From assembly GCA_011392765.1 (NCBI GenBank), contig WYCW01000002.1, forward strand, positions 528,917 to 592,916: a stretch of 64,000 bases of DNA, read 5' to 3'. The position numbers and the translations under genes are program-made. Each line of letters starts with the position of its first letter. Position 1 is the first letter of the stretch. Positions 18,601 through 25,208 of this stretch are shown one piece after another. The notes beneath the pieces are model-generated. The model made no database searches, was not told where the DNA came from, and was given only the letters and a program-made list of their open reading frames with translations. Source of the DNA: Candidatus Thiosymbion ectosymbiont of Catanema sp. Cochon2018. GTDB taxonomy: Bacteria > Pseudomonadota > Gammaproteobacteria > Chromatiales > Chromatiaceae.

Positions 18601-18993
18601 GAGAACCGGGACTTCGTGAAGCTCACCGGCCGTACCCGCAACCGCGCCCTGCCGGTGGACCGCTTCCAGGCCGGGGAGATCCCCTTGTTTCTCATCAGTC
18701 TCAAGGCCGGCGGCAGCGGGCTCAACCTCACGGCGGCGGATACGGTAATCCACTATGATCCCTGGTGGAATCCGGCCGCCGAGCACCAGGCCACCGACCG
18801 CGCCCACCGTATCGGCCAGGACAAGCCGGTGTTCGTCTACAAGCTGCTCACCGAGGGTACGGTGGAGCAACGGGTCGCGGAGCTACAGGCGCGCAAGCAG
18901 GCGCTGGCGGACGCCATGCTGGCGGGGGGCGGCGCCGCGGCGGGGTCCTTGACCGCCGAGGACCTCGAGCTCCTGTTTGCTCCGGTCGCATGA
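15688..18993 (+). CDS. SWIM zinc-finger SNF2-family helicase
   Basis: 1101 residues. A SWIM finger near residues 76-92 (CSCPVGHNCKHVV) is followed by a long middle domain and the two RecA-like lobes: LADDMGLGKT (motif I, near 658), LDEAQAIKN (motif II, near 756), LTGTPLENH (motif III), then GGSGLNLTAADTVIHYDPWW (motif V) and QATDRAHRIGQ (motif VI). A RapA/HepA-type ATP-dependent DNA translocase, probably acting on nucleic acid-protein complexes. High GC, unlike SIR2. It follows the truncated third cassette after 65 bases, with no evident operon partner. Confidence 0.92.
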   Translation: MPNTPFTLTDEDLKESFPPSYLERGVGYFRTGRVLTADYNAAQDLVTGRVRGSGGRVYQCVARLWRDDAGELTVIGQCSCPVGHNCKHVVATLLSLAGRAAQHPRPDASPGLPPEVRNWLNRVQQVTADAHDDPQRLLYLLRCEEQFGLQRILVQAVKVRRLVAGGYGKPQDYIISAQSRAGFITPEDHRIMLLIEAGRDRVTQPEISLKGEASADVLHAIALTGRGHWRTVDGPVLKLADPLAGKLVWRLEDDTRLHMRLEAERPGLTLIPALPPWYLDPDTGECGPLETGLGEREAGLLAMAPSLTPQSVDALHETAPLRELALPLPSRIDRRRVAAASPTPCLRLQSKDLNASNTTRYWGFKPEPEWSHSAVLTFAYGPFGTVDPRDRKETLERVEQGVLIESGRDLAGESATIHTLEGLRLIRSLGDEDDAGLCFELPDDGAWLRFVGRDLPRLVEQGWQIYMEDDFHFRIAHLGDNWRIEIAESDGRRWLDIGLGVEVDGEHLDLLPLLVDLVQRCQADFSLPALAQMQDEETLHVRLDDGRLVLMPAGRLRPILSTLIELYDPQHPLRSDGRLRLSGLQATQLTELQEADPRLTFQGGQAAREWGRRLKEFQGLTEIDPPTGLATELRPYQRQGLDWLQFLREYDLGGILADDMGLGKTVQALAHLLLEQEGGRTDRPNLVVAPTSLMFNWRREAERFAPSLKVLLLHGPERRRRFEAIPDHDLVLTTYPLLSRDQKALDAHAYHLLILDEAQAIKNPRSKAAQAAGSLKTRYRLCLTGTPLENHLGELWSLFDFLLPEMLGDERRFRRLFRVPIERHGDEHRQEQLRRRVAPFLLRRTKEAVAAELPPKTEILREVPLASDQRDLYETLRLALDERVRREVERKGLARSGIIILDALLKLRQVCCDPRLVALESARKVKGSAKLELLMTLLPELRAEGRRVLLFSQFTSMLALIEEELMHSGLHENRDFVKLTGRTRNRALPVDRFQAGEIPLFLISLKAGGSGLNLTAADTVIHYDPWWNPAAEHQATDRAHRIGQDKPVFVYKLLTEGTVEQRVAELQARKQALADAMLAGGGAAAGSLTAEDLELLFAPVA

Positions 18994-19011
18994 GTGGGCT
19001 GTTCCCCACTA

Positions 19012-19210
19012 GTGCAGCATAGTAAAAATCCAGAGATCATTTCCTTACGATCAGGCGGTCAACAACTTGCCAGCACAAGTCCAAATTACAATTAGAACCA
19101 CGGATGGACACGAATAAACACGGATTGTGATCCGTGTTTATCTGTGTCCATCCGTGGTTCTTCTACAAGTTCAATTAACAAATGGCTTTAGGATTTCTAC
19201 TACGCTGCAC
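19012..19210. mobile_element. About 199 bp MITE with GTGCAGCRTAGTA ends
   Basis: Left end GTGCAGCATAGTAAAAATCC and right end GGATTTCTACTACGCTGCAC are 20-base inverted repeats with two mismatches, each flanked by TA within CTAG. Its centre holds an ACCACGGATGGACACG hairpin (19092-19165). A second copy at about 43747-45014 is interrupted by IS630. No ORF. Confidence 0.75.
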
Positions 19211-19213
19211 TAG

Positions 19214-19268
19214 GATTCCTTGACTGCCTTGGACTTTTACAAATGAGTCAAGTTTGTGCACTGCATAA
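19214..19268. repeat. AAATGAGTCAAGTTTGTGCA repeat
   Basis: GGATTCCTTGACTGC, then ACAAATGAGTCAAGTTTGTG and CACTGCATAAA. It is the terminal part of the 225 bp repeat seen whole at 39072-39296 and 43503-43739. Other partial copies lie at 33452-33502, 59537-59606 and 63411-63470. Confidence 0.7.
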
Positions 19269-19299
19269 AAAACTCACACTCGGATGCGCTGTGCCTATT

Positions 19300-19560
19300 G
19301 CTTTTTTTGCCCGCAGATTACGCAGATTCCCACAGATCGTCTTCTTTTTAAATCTGCGAGAATCTGCGGATAGATCCAAGCGACCGGATCATTTTTCCTG
19401 TCTACTCAATCCGAACCTCGGCGGCTCCGCTTCTGGCCGTCAATCGATACAAGTCAACGCAGATCAGTCGCAATCGGATCGCCATCAGTGATGGTTCTTG
19501 ATCCATTTGCGTTGATTTGCGGCTAACTTTTCCGTGGAGATCCTGCTCGCTCAGTATTGT
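19300..19560. repeat. CGCAGATTACGCAGATTC hairpin and CAAATGGACGCAAAT repeats
   Basis: CCCGCAGATTACGCAGATTC pairs with AATCTGCGAGAATCTGCGG across 19310-19372. TTTGCGTTGATTTGCGGC follows at 19506-19530, and the block ends in TCCGTGGAGATCCTGCTCGC, which recurs at 32323-32342 and, reversed, near 5045-5070. The order of modules matches 32.1-32.35 kb, so the block behaves as a composite repeat. No gene. Confidence 0.75.
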
Positions 19561-19636
19561 CAGGATTTGAGGGCATCCATACTGGTACGGATATTCTCAA
19601 TTACCGATCCCTTGTTTGAGCCGAACCGGCCCACTA

Positions 19637-19804
19637 GGGGGCGTTCTCAATTGAGCCAAATCATCATAAAAATCAATCCCGTAGGCTGGGTTACGGCCAG
19701 GGACGGCGAAACCCAGCACACGGTATTGCGGATCGGAAAAGCTGGGTTTCGTTCCTCAACCCAGCCTACAACACTTAGATGATTTATTGATTGAGAACGC
19801 TCCC
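19637..19804. mobile_element. 168 bp MITE with GGGGGCGTTCTCAAT ends
   Basis: Left end GGGGGCGTTCTCAATTGAGC, right end ATTGATTGAGAACGCTCCC, flanked by TA within CTAG on both sides. The body is the palindrome GTAGGCTGGGTTACGG ... GAACCCAGCCTAC-like. Other copies: 38906-39071 (full, reversed) and 33506-33651 (one end lost); fragments at 8083-8115 and 56307-56340. The TA duplication and ends would suit an IS5- or IS630-type transposase. Confidence 0.8.
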
Positions 19805-19807
19805 TAG

Positions 19808-19838
19808 ACTGCATAGTATGCATGCAGTGCATGCGCGT
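19808..19838 (+). promoter_or_regulatory. Probable autoregulatory operator of the fitAB-type operon
   Basis: GCATAGTATGCATGCAGTGC with ATGCGCG follows: overlapping TGCATGCA palindromes directly before the TAGGAG ribosome site of the antitoxin gene. Ribbon-helix-helix antitoxins bind such inverted repeats. Assignment rests on position and symmetry only. Confidence 0.5.
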
Positions 19839-19853
19839 TAGGAGTCTAAATCG

Positions 19854-20111
19854 ATGGCAATGCTGACGGTGCGAAATTTCGACGACGATCTAAAGGGCCG
19901 ACTGCGCCTGCGGGCAGGGAGTCACGGACACTCGATGGAAGAGGAAGTGCGGCAGATCCTGCGCGAGGCGCTGGTGGTCGAACAAGAGCAAGATGGGTTG
20001 GGCAGCCGTGTTCATGCGCGCATACTCGCCCTGAACGGCGGCGGCGAGCTTGTACTTCCGGCGCGCTCCGCCCCGCGTTCGGCGCCTGATTTCGGAGCAG
20101 GTGGTCAGTGA
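19854..20111 (+). CDS. FitA/VapB-type RHH antitoxin
   Basis: 85 residues. The N-terminal ribbon-helix-helix MLTVRNFDDDLKGRLRLRAG and HGHSMEEEVRQILREAL matches the FitA-like plasmid stability family. Ribosome site TAGGAG lies ten bases before ATG at 19854. The C-terminal tail (LPARSAPRSAPDF) would insert in the toxin. Its TGA stop overlaps the GTG start of the toxin. Operon looks complete. Confidence 0.88.
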   Translation: MAMLTVRNFDDDLKGRLRLRAGSHGHSMEEEVRQILREALVVEQEQDGLGSRVHARILALNGGGELVLPARSAPRSAPDFGAGGQ

Positions 20112-20530
20112 TCCTGCTCGATACGAACGTGGTCTCCGAGTGGATGAAGGTGGTTCCCGAGCCTGAGGTCATCGCGTGGCTCGATCGTCAGCGCCCAAGC
20201 CATCTCCATATGTTGGCCGTCACAAAGGCCGAGATCGAGACAGGTATCGTGTTGCTGCCGGATGGGCGGCGACGCGAGGCATTGCGTTTAGCCGCGCAGG
20301 TCGTTTTCTCCGCGCTCCACGGACGCTGTTTGGCGTTCGATTGCGCGGCTGCCCCACACTACGCAAATATCCTGGCTCGCTCCAAGCGTCTGGGACGACC
20401 CGTATCGGTCGAGGATGCCCAGATTGCGGCTATCGCCTACGCCAACAACCTTGAGCTGGCAACCCGCAACAGAAAGGATTTCGGATTTCTGGACGATCTG
20501 GACCTGGTCGATCCCTGGGAGGGACCCTGA
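20108..20530 (+). CDS. FitB/VapC-type PIN-domain toxin
   Basis: 140 residues, GTG start in the GTGA overlap. PIN motifs: MILLDTNVVSEWMK (Asp 5), VTKAEIETGIVLLP (Glu near 44), VEDAQIAAIAYANN (Asp near 104) and LATRNRKDFGFLDDLDLVDP (Asp in the RNxxDF element). This matches FitB-type VapC toxins, ribonucleases acting on tRNA. Adjacent downstream is a small GTAGGGCGGATAAGC REP-like repeat (20537-20570). Confidence 0.9.
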   Translation: MILLDTNVVSEWMKVVPEPEVIAWLDRQRPSHLHMLAVTKAEIETGIVLLPDGRRREALRLAAQVVFSALHGRCLAFDCAAAPHYANILARSKRLGRPVSVEDAQIAAIAYANNLELATRNRKDFGFLDDLDLVDPWEGP

Positions 20531-20610
20531 GGCCTGCGTAGGGCGGATAAGCTTGCGCTATCCGCCGTATGCCAGCTACCTCCGCCGCCTTGGCCTGATC
20601 CGACCGACGA

Positions 20611-20777
20611 TGGAAGTCAAATTAAGCAAGCAACAAAAAGTCACCGTAAACGGTTCGGAAGACATTTATCTGATCATGCGCCGGATTCTCCGTGGAGAAA
20701 ACAAAATCAGTCAAGGTCAGGAACACTTCCAGATGGTGGGTTTGAATCAGGCGAATAAGATCCTCTATAATGAGTAA
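20611..20777 (+). pseudogene. N-terminal fragment of RadC-like JAB protein
   Basis: About 55 residues, MEVKLSKQQKVTVNGSED to GLNQANKILYNE. The ISQGQEHFQMVGLNQANKIL part resembles the RAQEHFWVVGLNTANKIL segment of short RadC/JAB-domain proteins. The metalloprotease-like motif that should follow is missing; the frame stops after joining the next TA module. Confidence 0.6.
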
Positions 20778-20973
20778 AGTTATGAAAAGTGCAAAAATTG
20801 ATCCTTCTATATTACCTGTTGGTGTTCAAAACGAGCTTTACGACTTTTACGAGTTTCTAGTGAAAAAATATGCTTTGAACAAGCATAGGAAAGGCATAAA
20901 TGTCGAAGATATTATACCAAGAAAAGTAAATGCTTTTGAACCCTTAAAAAGGGAATCAGTTTATGACAGATAA
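20770..20973 (+). CDS. Putative antitoxin of PIN-domain toxin
   Basis: 67 residues, AT-rich codons. MKSAKIDPSILPVGVQNELY and DFYEFLVKKY resemble the short helical DUF2281-like antitoxins that precede PIN toxins. It ends in FEPLKRESVYDR and overlaps the toxin start by 11 bases. Base composition is clearly lower in GC than the FitAB pair next to it, so it arrived separately. Confidence 0.7.
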   Translation: MSKVMKSAKIDPSILPVGVQNELYDFYEFLVKKYALNKHRKGINVEDIIPRKVNAFEPLKRESVYDR

Positions 20974-21379
20974 CTTTATTTTTGTGGATTCAAATGTTTG
21001 GTTATATGCTTTTATGTCTGCTGAACCTAAAAAAACGAAGAAGGCAGAAGAGATTATAAGCAATTCCAATATTATTTTGAGTACACAAATTATAAATGAA
21101 ATGTGCGTTAATCTTATCAAAAAAGCTGGATACAGCGAATCTGAAATACAGCAAACCATAAAAAATATTTATGAGTATTATCAAGTAGTGCCAATTGATG
21201 AAGAAACCATCATTGAAGCCTCAATTCTTAGGTCAACACATCAATTGTCATACTGGGATAGTTTGGTTGTAGTATCTGCAATTGCTAGTAAATGTACTAT
21301 CTTATACTCGGAGGATATGCAGCATAATCAGATTGTTCAAGGTATTAAAATAGTAAATCCGTTTATAGAGATTATTTAA
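20963..21379 (+). CDS. PIN-domain toxin
   Basis: 138 residues. FIFVDSNVWLYAFM (Asp near 9), TQIINEMCVNL (Glu near 46), LSYWDSLVVVSAI (Asp near 97) and TILYSEDMQHNQIV (Asp near 116) are the four PIN acidic positions. AT-rich. Forms a TA operon with the overlapping upstream antitoxin. An RNase role is inferred from the fold. Confidence 0.85.
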   Translation: MTDNFIFVDSNVWLYAFMSAEPKKTKKAEEIISNSNIILSTQIINEMCVNLIKKAGYSESEIQQTIKNIYEYYQVVPIDEETIIEASILRSTHQLSYWDSLVVVSAIASKCTILYSEDMQHNQIVQGIKIVNPFIEII

Positions 21380-21380
21380 C

Positions 21381-21515
21381 ATGATTATGAAACGAATCTT
21401 TGGAATGGAGAAAGGTAAGATTGAAGCAGCAAAGGCAATGAACAAAAAAGAGATCGGTATAACGATCATTGCTGAAACTTCAGGACTTTCAATCGAAGAG
21501 ATTAAAGAACTATAA
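21381..21515 (+). pseudogene. C-terminal fragment of Rpn/PD-(D/E)XK transposase-like protein
   Basis: 44 residues: MEKGKIEAAKAMNKKEIG then ETSGLSIEEIKEL. This is the standard tail (KGxxEGLxxIA...TGLSxEEIxxL) of Rpn-family recombination-promoting nuclease-like proteins. The nuclease domain is absent. It starts right after the PIN gene stop. Confidence 0.55.
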
Positions 21516-21596
21516 GGGTGGCTATCGGAGAGTTAGCCGACAGAAGTACAATGACAAACACTGCTTGATAAAAATTGTCATAGTTGCTGTTATAGC

Positions 21597-21890
21597 ATGA
21601 AATACGATATAGAAATTGGACAAAGTGCTGATAAGGACTTAAGTTTCTACGAAGTGTTTGAGCAACGAATTATAGTAAAAGCGATCATTGAATACTTGCA
21701 AGTAGATGCTGATGTTGAAACAAGAAAACGCAAACGGCTTCGTTCCAATCCTGTAGCACCCTGGAAATTACGGATAGGAAATTTTCGAGCATTTTATGAA
21801 ATTGATGCAAACCGGAACGTTAAGGTTCTAGCTATTGGACATAAAGTTCATAACGAATTATTTATTCGTAGAAAAAAGGTAGAGATATGA
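21597..21890 (+). CDS. RelE/ParE-family toxin
   Basis: 97 residues. The basic core LRSNPVAPWKLRIGNFRAFY then EIDANRNVKVLAIGHKVHN shows the RelE-fold pattern (LRIGxFRxxYxID...VxxIGHK) of ribosome-dependent or related RNase toxins. Toxin comes first and its stop overlaps the antitoxin start (ATGA). AT-rich like its neighbours. Confidence 0.85.
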   Translation: MKYDIEIGQSADKDLSFYEVFEQRIIVKAIIEYLQVDADVETRKRKRLRSNPVAPWKLRIGNFRAFYEIDANRNVKVLAIGHKVHNELFIRRKKVEI

Positions 21891-22132
21891 TTACAATAGA
21901 TTTACGACAGAAGAAACATTCCGTGGAGGAATTATTGACCTTGGCAAAATCTGAATTGGTTTTGATCTATGGAAAAGATGGTGAACACTTCATATTGGAA
22001 GAAACAGATGATTTTGAAAAAGAAGTTGAAGCGTTAGGTAAAAGTGAAAAATTCATGAAATTTCTTGAGGGAAGATCAAAAGAAAAAGATACAATCTCCA
22101 TATCAACCATAGCAAAAAGGTTAGGAATGTGA
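21887..22132 (+). CDS. Antitoxin partner of RelE-like toxin
   Basis: 81 residues. MITIDLRQKKHSVEELLTLA then SELVLIYGKDGEHFILEETD resembles prevent-host-death-like small antitoxins (strand, helix, xGxxFxLEExDDF). Acidic C-terminal region FEKEVEALGKSEKF. Located after the toxin in reverse TA order with ATGA overlap. Expected to neutralise the toxin and possibly repress the operon. Confidence 0.75.
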   Translation: MITIDLRQKKHSVEELLTLAKSELVLIYGKDGEHFILEETDDFEKEVEALGKSEKFMKFLEGRSKEKDTISISTIAKRLGM

Positions 22133-22133
22133 A

Positions 22134-22208
22134 TCACCTAACCAGAACTTGCAGCCGACCTCCTCCGTCGACGGGTGAATTCAGCCGCCGGAAGTTTCGA
22201 GTGTTGGC
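22134..22208 (+). other. Possible attC-like site
   Basis: Directly after the antitoxin stop, CACCTAACCAGAACTTGCAG begins a 75-base imperfect dyad that ends GGAAGTTTCGAGTGTTGGC. The CCTAACC and GTGTTGGC ends have the look of R'' and R' attC boxes, and GAACTT pairs with the AAGTTT region. No integrase is in the window, so this is weak. Confidence 0.25.
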
Positions 22209-22242
22209 AATACGGTGCAAGGCAGAGAAGTCGGTAGCTTGG

Positions 22243-22378
22243 GGGACAATGCCATTAAGTTAGCTGCTGGCCGCTTGTCGTAGCCCAACACCGGTGTTGG
22301 GCACGCCCACCGTCCACAGATGCGGTTCGCGCCTGGCGGTGGTGCAGTCCGGAAAGGACAACACACGCTCACCGCATC
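22243..22378. repeat. REP-like repeat flanking IS110
   Basis: CAATGCCATTAAGTTAGCTG leads into GGCCGCTTGTCGTAGCCC, GGTGTTGGGCACGCCCACC, AGATGCGGTTCGCGCCTGG and ends CTCACCGCATCCTACTCGCC at the IS110 left end. Compared with 7472-7744 the middle module is deleted. Confidence 0.7.
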
Positions 22379-22379
22379 C

Positions 22380-22651
22380 TACTCGCCCAACCTTGTATGT
22401 TCTGTTTCCAAGGGAAAGCCAAGGATGAGGTATAAAAGGATTTGATGAAGAGTACTTGGGGAAGCCGTCCCAACCTGAGGCCTTGAGCCTGTACGTAGAT
22501 TGGCTCCCCGCCCTCTTCGCCCATACCGGAGAGTATCCGAGGCCGTGAGCTGCGCTTGTGAGCCTGCATACACAAGGTCGGTAGGCGAGGGTTCAGGGTC
22601 GGGGAACCAAGTCTTGATCCTAGCGCCTTTTTTGCTTCCGAGGAACCGCTC
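22380..22651 (+). ncRNA. Candidate bridge RNA in IS110 left end
   Basis: In the IS110 group the non-coding left end is transcribed into a bridge RNA that pairs with target and donor DNA. This leader is preserved in the reversed copy (1-357) and partly in 556-757, including GAGGTATAAAAGGATTTGAT, GATTGGCTCCCCGCCCTC and GGTCGGTAGGCGAGGG. Several short stems are possible. Assignment follows from family and conservation; target and donor loops were not resolved. Confidence 0.5.
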
Positions 22652-23625
22652 ATAAACGTTGCCGGAATCGATGTCAGCTACCAAACTGTTACCTTGACCA
22701 TCAGCCGCGATGGCCGCTTGGGAAAAGCCCGTGAATTCAAGAATACCCCCCAAGGGCATCAGACCTTGGTCAACCGCTTGCGCAAAGCAAAGGTGAGCCG
22801 GGTCTGCCTGGAAGCCACCGGCCAGTATCACCTCGATTTGGCCCTCGCCCTGGATGACGCCGGGCTCCCCCTCATGGTCATCAACCCCAAAGCCGCCAAA
22901 CGCTTCGCGGAGGCCATGCAGACCCGCACCAAGACCGATGCCGTCGATGCCGCCGTCCTCGCCGAGTTTGCCCGGCGCATGCCCTTCGAGCCCTGGCCCT
23001 CGCCATCCGCGCCTGTGCCCGCCGCATCGCCGCCCTCAACAAGCTCTGCACGCAAACGAAGAACCAGCTCCACGCCGCTACGCAAACCGCAGCCACGCCG
23101 GACTTCCTGATCGCTGATCTGCACCAGACCATCGCCCAACTGGAGGCCCACATCGAACACCTGCGCCAACAGGTCCTCGCCCTCATCACCACCGATGAGA
23201 ACCTGCAGCAAATCTTCGACCTCCTGGTCAGCGTCACCGGCATCGCCGCCGCCAGCGCCATCCAGCTCCTCGGTGAACTGCTGGTCATGCCCGAGGACAT
23301 GCAAGCCAAGCAGTGGGTCGCCATGGCCGGACTCGATCCCCGGCAACACCAGTCCGGCTCCAGCGTCAACAAAAAACCACGCCTGTCCAAAGCCGGCAAC
23401 CGCTACTTGCGCATCGCCCTCTACAGGCCTGCGCTCAGCGCCGCACAACATGATCCCACGGTCAGGGCCTACTACCACCATCTGATTGAGAACCGTGGCC
23501 GGAAGAAGCTCCAGGCTCTCTGTGCCGTCATGCGCAAGCTCCTGCACGCCATCCACGCCATGCTCAAGAACCGTACCCCCTTCGACAGCAGCCGCTTCTA
23601 TGCCCCGAGCGAAACGGCAGCATGA
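22652..23625 (+). pseudogene. IS110-family transposase with lost start and frameshift
   Basis: The frame begins ATA AAC GTT GCC where the relic at 758 has ATG AAC GTT GCC. The N-terminal DEDD part VAGIDVSYQTVTLT, VCLEATGQYH and TKTDAVDAAVLAEFARRMP runs to about 23000, where one-base loss shifts the frame; the continuation (LAIRACARRIAALN ... QAKQWVAMAGLDPRQHQSGS, RAYYHHLIENRG) reads in another frame to TGA at 23625. Together about 324 residues, the normal family length. The catalytic parts are otherwise well kept. Confidence 0.8.
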
Positions 23626-23776
23626 TAAATCTCATTTATGTGCCAGCGATGAAGTTTTGGGGATTTGGAGCCAAATTGGACTTGCATCGGAACAGAGTAT
23701 CTACGAATCGCGCGCATCAATCCGCGAGGATTCGTGTGATTTGTGAGGTTTCCTCTCTTTTGCTGGCCGGTATACT

Positions 23777-24819
23777 TCATATTGGCACAATGTTGCATTT
23801 CTTGAACACTTGGAATCTCAGCGTGAGGAGCGAATCAAGCTCCTTCTTGTACGTTGTGTGTGTTTGATTTAAACACGCCGATATTGAACGTTTAAAACTG
23901 CCAAAGTCGTAATAGTGCTTGGAATAGAGAACCTCTTTCTTGACGAACTTCCATACTCTCTCGATGAGGTTCAAGTTCGGTGAATAGGGTGGCAGAAAAA
24001 GTAGCTCGATATTGAGTTTCAAGGCGAGTGCGGTGACGATTTTGCATCTCTGGTAACGCGCGTTATCCAACACCAGAGTAATCGCTACTCCATGCGTTAC
24101 CGATGCGATTTTTCGGAGCAATTCACAAACACTTTCGGCGTTGATATAGCTGTCATTCGTGATTAACACCAGTTCATGTGTGATGGCATTTAGCGCGCCG
24201 AGAACGTTAAAACGTCTCCGTCCGGCGGTCGCCTTTACAAAGAGGCGTGTAAATGACCACAGTACACCGAGAAAAGGTCCGAATACGAAATGGGCAGCAT
24301 CGACAAAAAAATAGCGCGCTTGCCTTCCTTGGCTTCTTCGAGGCGCGGCTCTAACTCATTGATTTTGAATCTCTCTTGCTCTTCCGAGTCCGCTTTTTCC
24401 GGGATCGACCCGACTTTTCTCGGGCGCATACCAAGCGACTTCAGGAACTTTCCCACGGCGCTGGGGCTGCGCTTGATTCCAGTCAGCTGCTCTATGCTTG
24501 CTATCGCGTCCTTGAGCGTCGCTGGCGGATGCGCGCGAAAATGGGCTTTGAGGCGAGCTCGATGCTCATCCAACTCACTCGTCGGGGCGTAGAAGTTAAT
24601 TTCCATTAGTTTTTCCACCCCACCCGCTTGATACATCCTGAGGTATTTGCATAAGGTGTTACTACCAATACCGGCAAGCCGACAGATCTCCTGATGGGAA
24701 AGGCCCTGACTTTTTAGCCACAGCACATCCATTCTCCTTCTCACTCTTGGATGAGGGTCATCGTAGCGTAACTGCTTAATCCTCTTGATATCCTGCGGGC
24801 GGAAGTCGATTCTTATCAT
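23777..24819 (-). CDS. IS630 transposase (orfA-orfB, -1 frameshift)
   Basis: orfA (from ATG 24819 behind GAGG) carries the N-terminal helix-turn-helix: LRYDDPHPRVRRRMDVLWL, LSHQEICRLAGIGSNTL. It would end at 24235 in a stop. A U-UUU-UUG slippery site at 24303-24311 puts ribosomes in the -1 frame, which encodes FFVDAAHFVFGPFLGVLW, VLDNARYQRC and NLIERVWKFVKKE: the D, D and E of the catalytic triad. The fused protein is about 347 residues, normal for the family. orfA alone would keep only DNA binding and could act as inhibitor. Confidence 0.88.
24303..24325 (-). promoter_or_regulatory. IS630 -1 recoding site
   Basis: On the minus strand AAGGAAGGCAAGCGCGCTAT precedes TTTTTTTG. The heptamer T TTT TTG is a canonical -1 slippery sequence, and GGAAGG about 11 bases before it matches the spacing of stimulatory Shine-Dalgarno-like elements. 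The same site is kept in copy B (44345-44367). Confidence 0.75.
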
Positions 24820-24939
24820 TGCTGCCTCAATGTACACAATAAGCTCTCTAACCCAACTTAGTATATCATCTCTCAGAAAGTTACACGTCTTTCCAGGAAT
24901 TTATTTTAAAATTCGTATTTTGTGCCTATAGGGAGTATA

Positions 24940-25208
24940 ACGCTTAACTTAATGGCATTGACGCGCTGCGTGGGAACGTGGAAGCCCCGCGCCGCGGAGA
25001 AAAGGCGGGATACTGCGCTTTCCCGCCCTATGCGGGCTAGGTGCGTTGATGGAGATATTCATGAATTTGAAAAAGAAGTAATAGTTGCGGTATATAAGAC
25101 GTTTCGACGTACTTAAACACGGCAACTCGCCGTCTACTACCTGTTGGGCAGTTCATCGATACAGGTGCTTTGAGCAGTTGATGCTATATATTTAGCGCAG
25201 TTAGATAT
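24940..25208. other. Spacer with repeat pieces
   Basis: Starts with the AACTTAATGGCATTG repeat piece and holds a short dyad AAGGCGGGATACTGCGC with TTTCCCGCC. The fragment DGDIHEFEKEVIVAVYKTF at 25047-25110 looks like an old coding remnant with no recognised family. No intact gene. Confidence 0.4.

Larger units (their letters stand above)
22379..23710 (+). mobile_element. IS110-family insertion sequence
   Basis: A 272-base non-coding left end, a transposase frame, then a right end finishing near GGAACAGAGTATCTACG. Compared with the relic at 556-1764 the sequence is well kept. No terminal inverted repeat or target duplication is visible, as expected of IS110. The left flank is a REP-like repeat, as for the two copies at the window start. 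The transposase has a changed start and a frameshift, so this copy is probably inactive by itself. Confidence 0.85.
23773..24937 (-). mobile_element. IS630-family element, copy A (1165 bp)
   Basis: Ends TACTTCATATTGGCACAA and, reversed, TACTCCCTATAGGCACAA form the terminal inverted repeats; TA is present on both sides (23771-23772 and 24938-24939), the IS630 target. A practically identical 1165 bp copy is at 43815-44979 (one difference seen, G/A near the right end), so both moved recently. One transposase in two frames. Confidence 0.93.
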
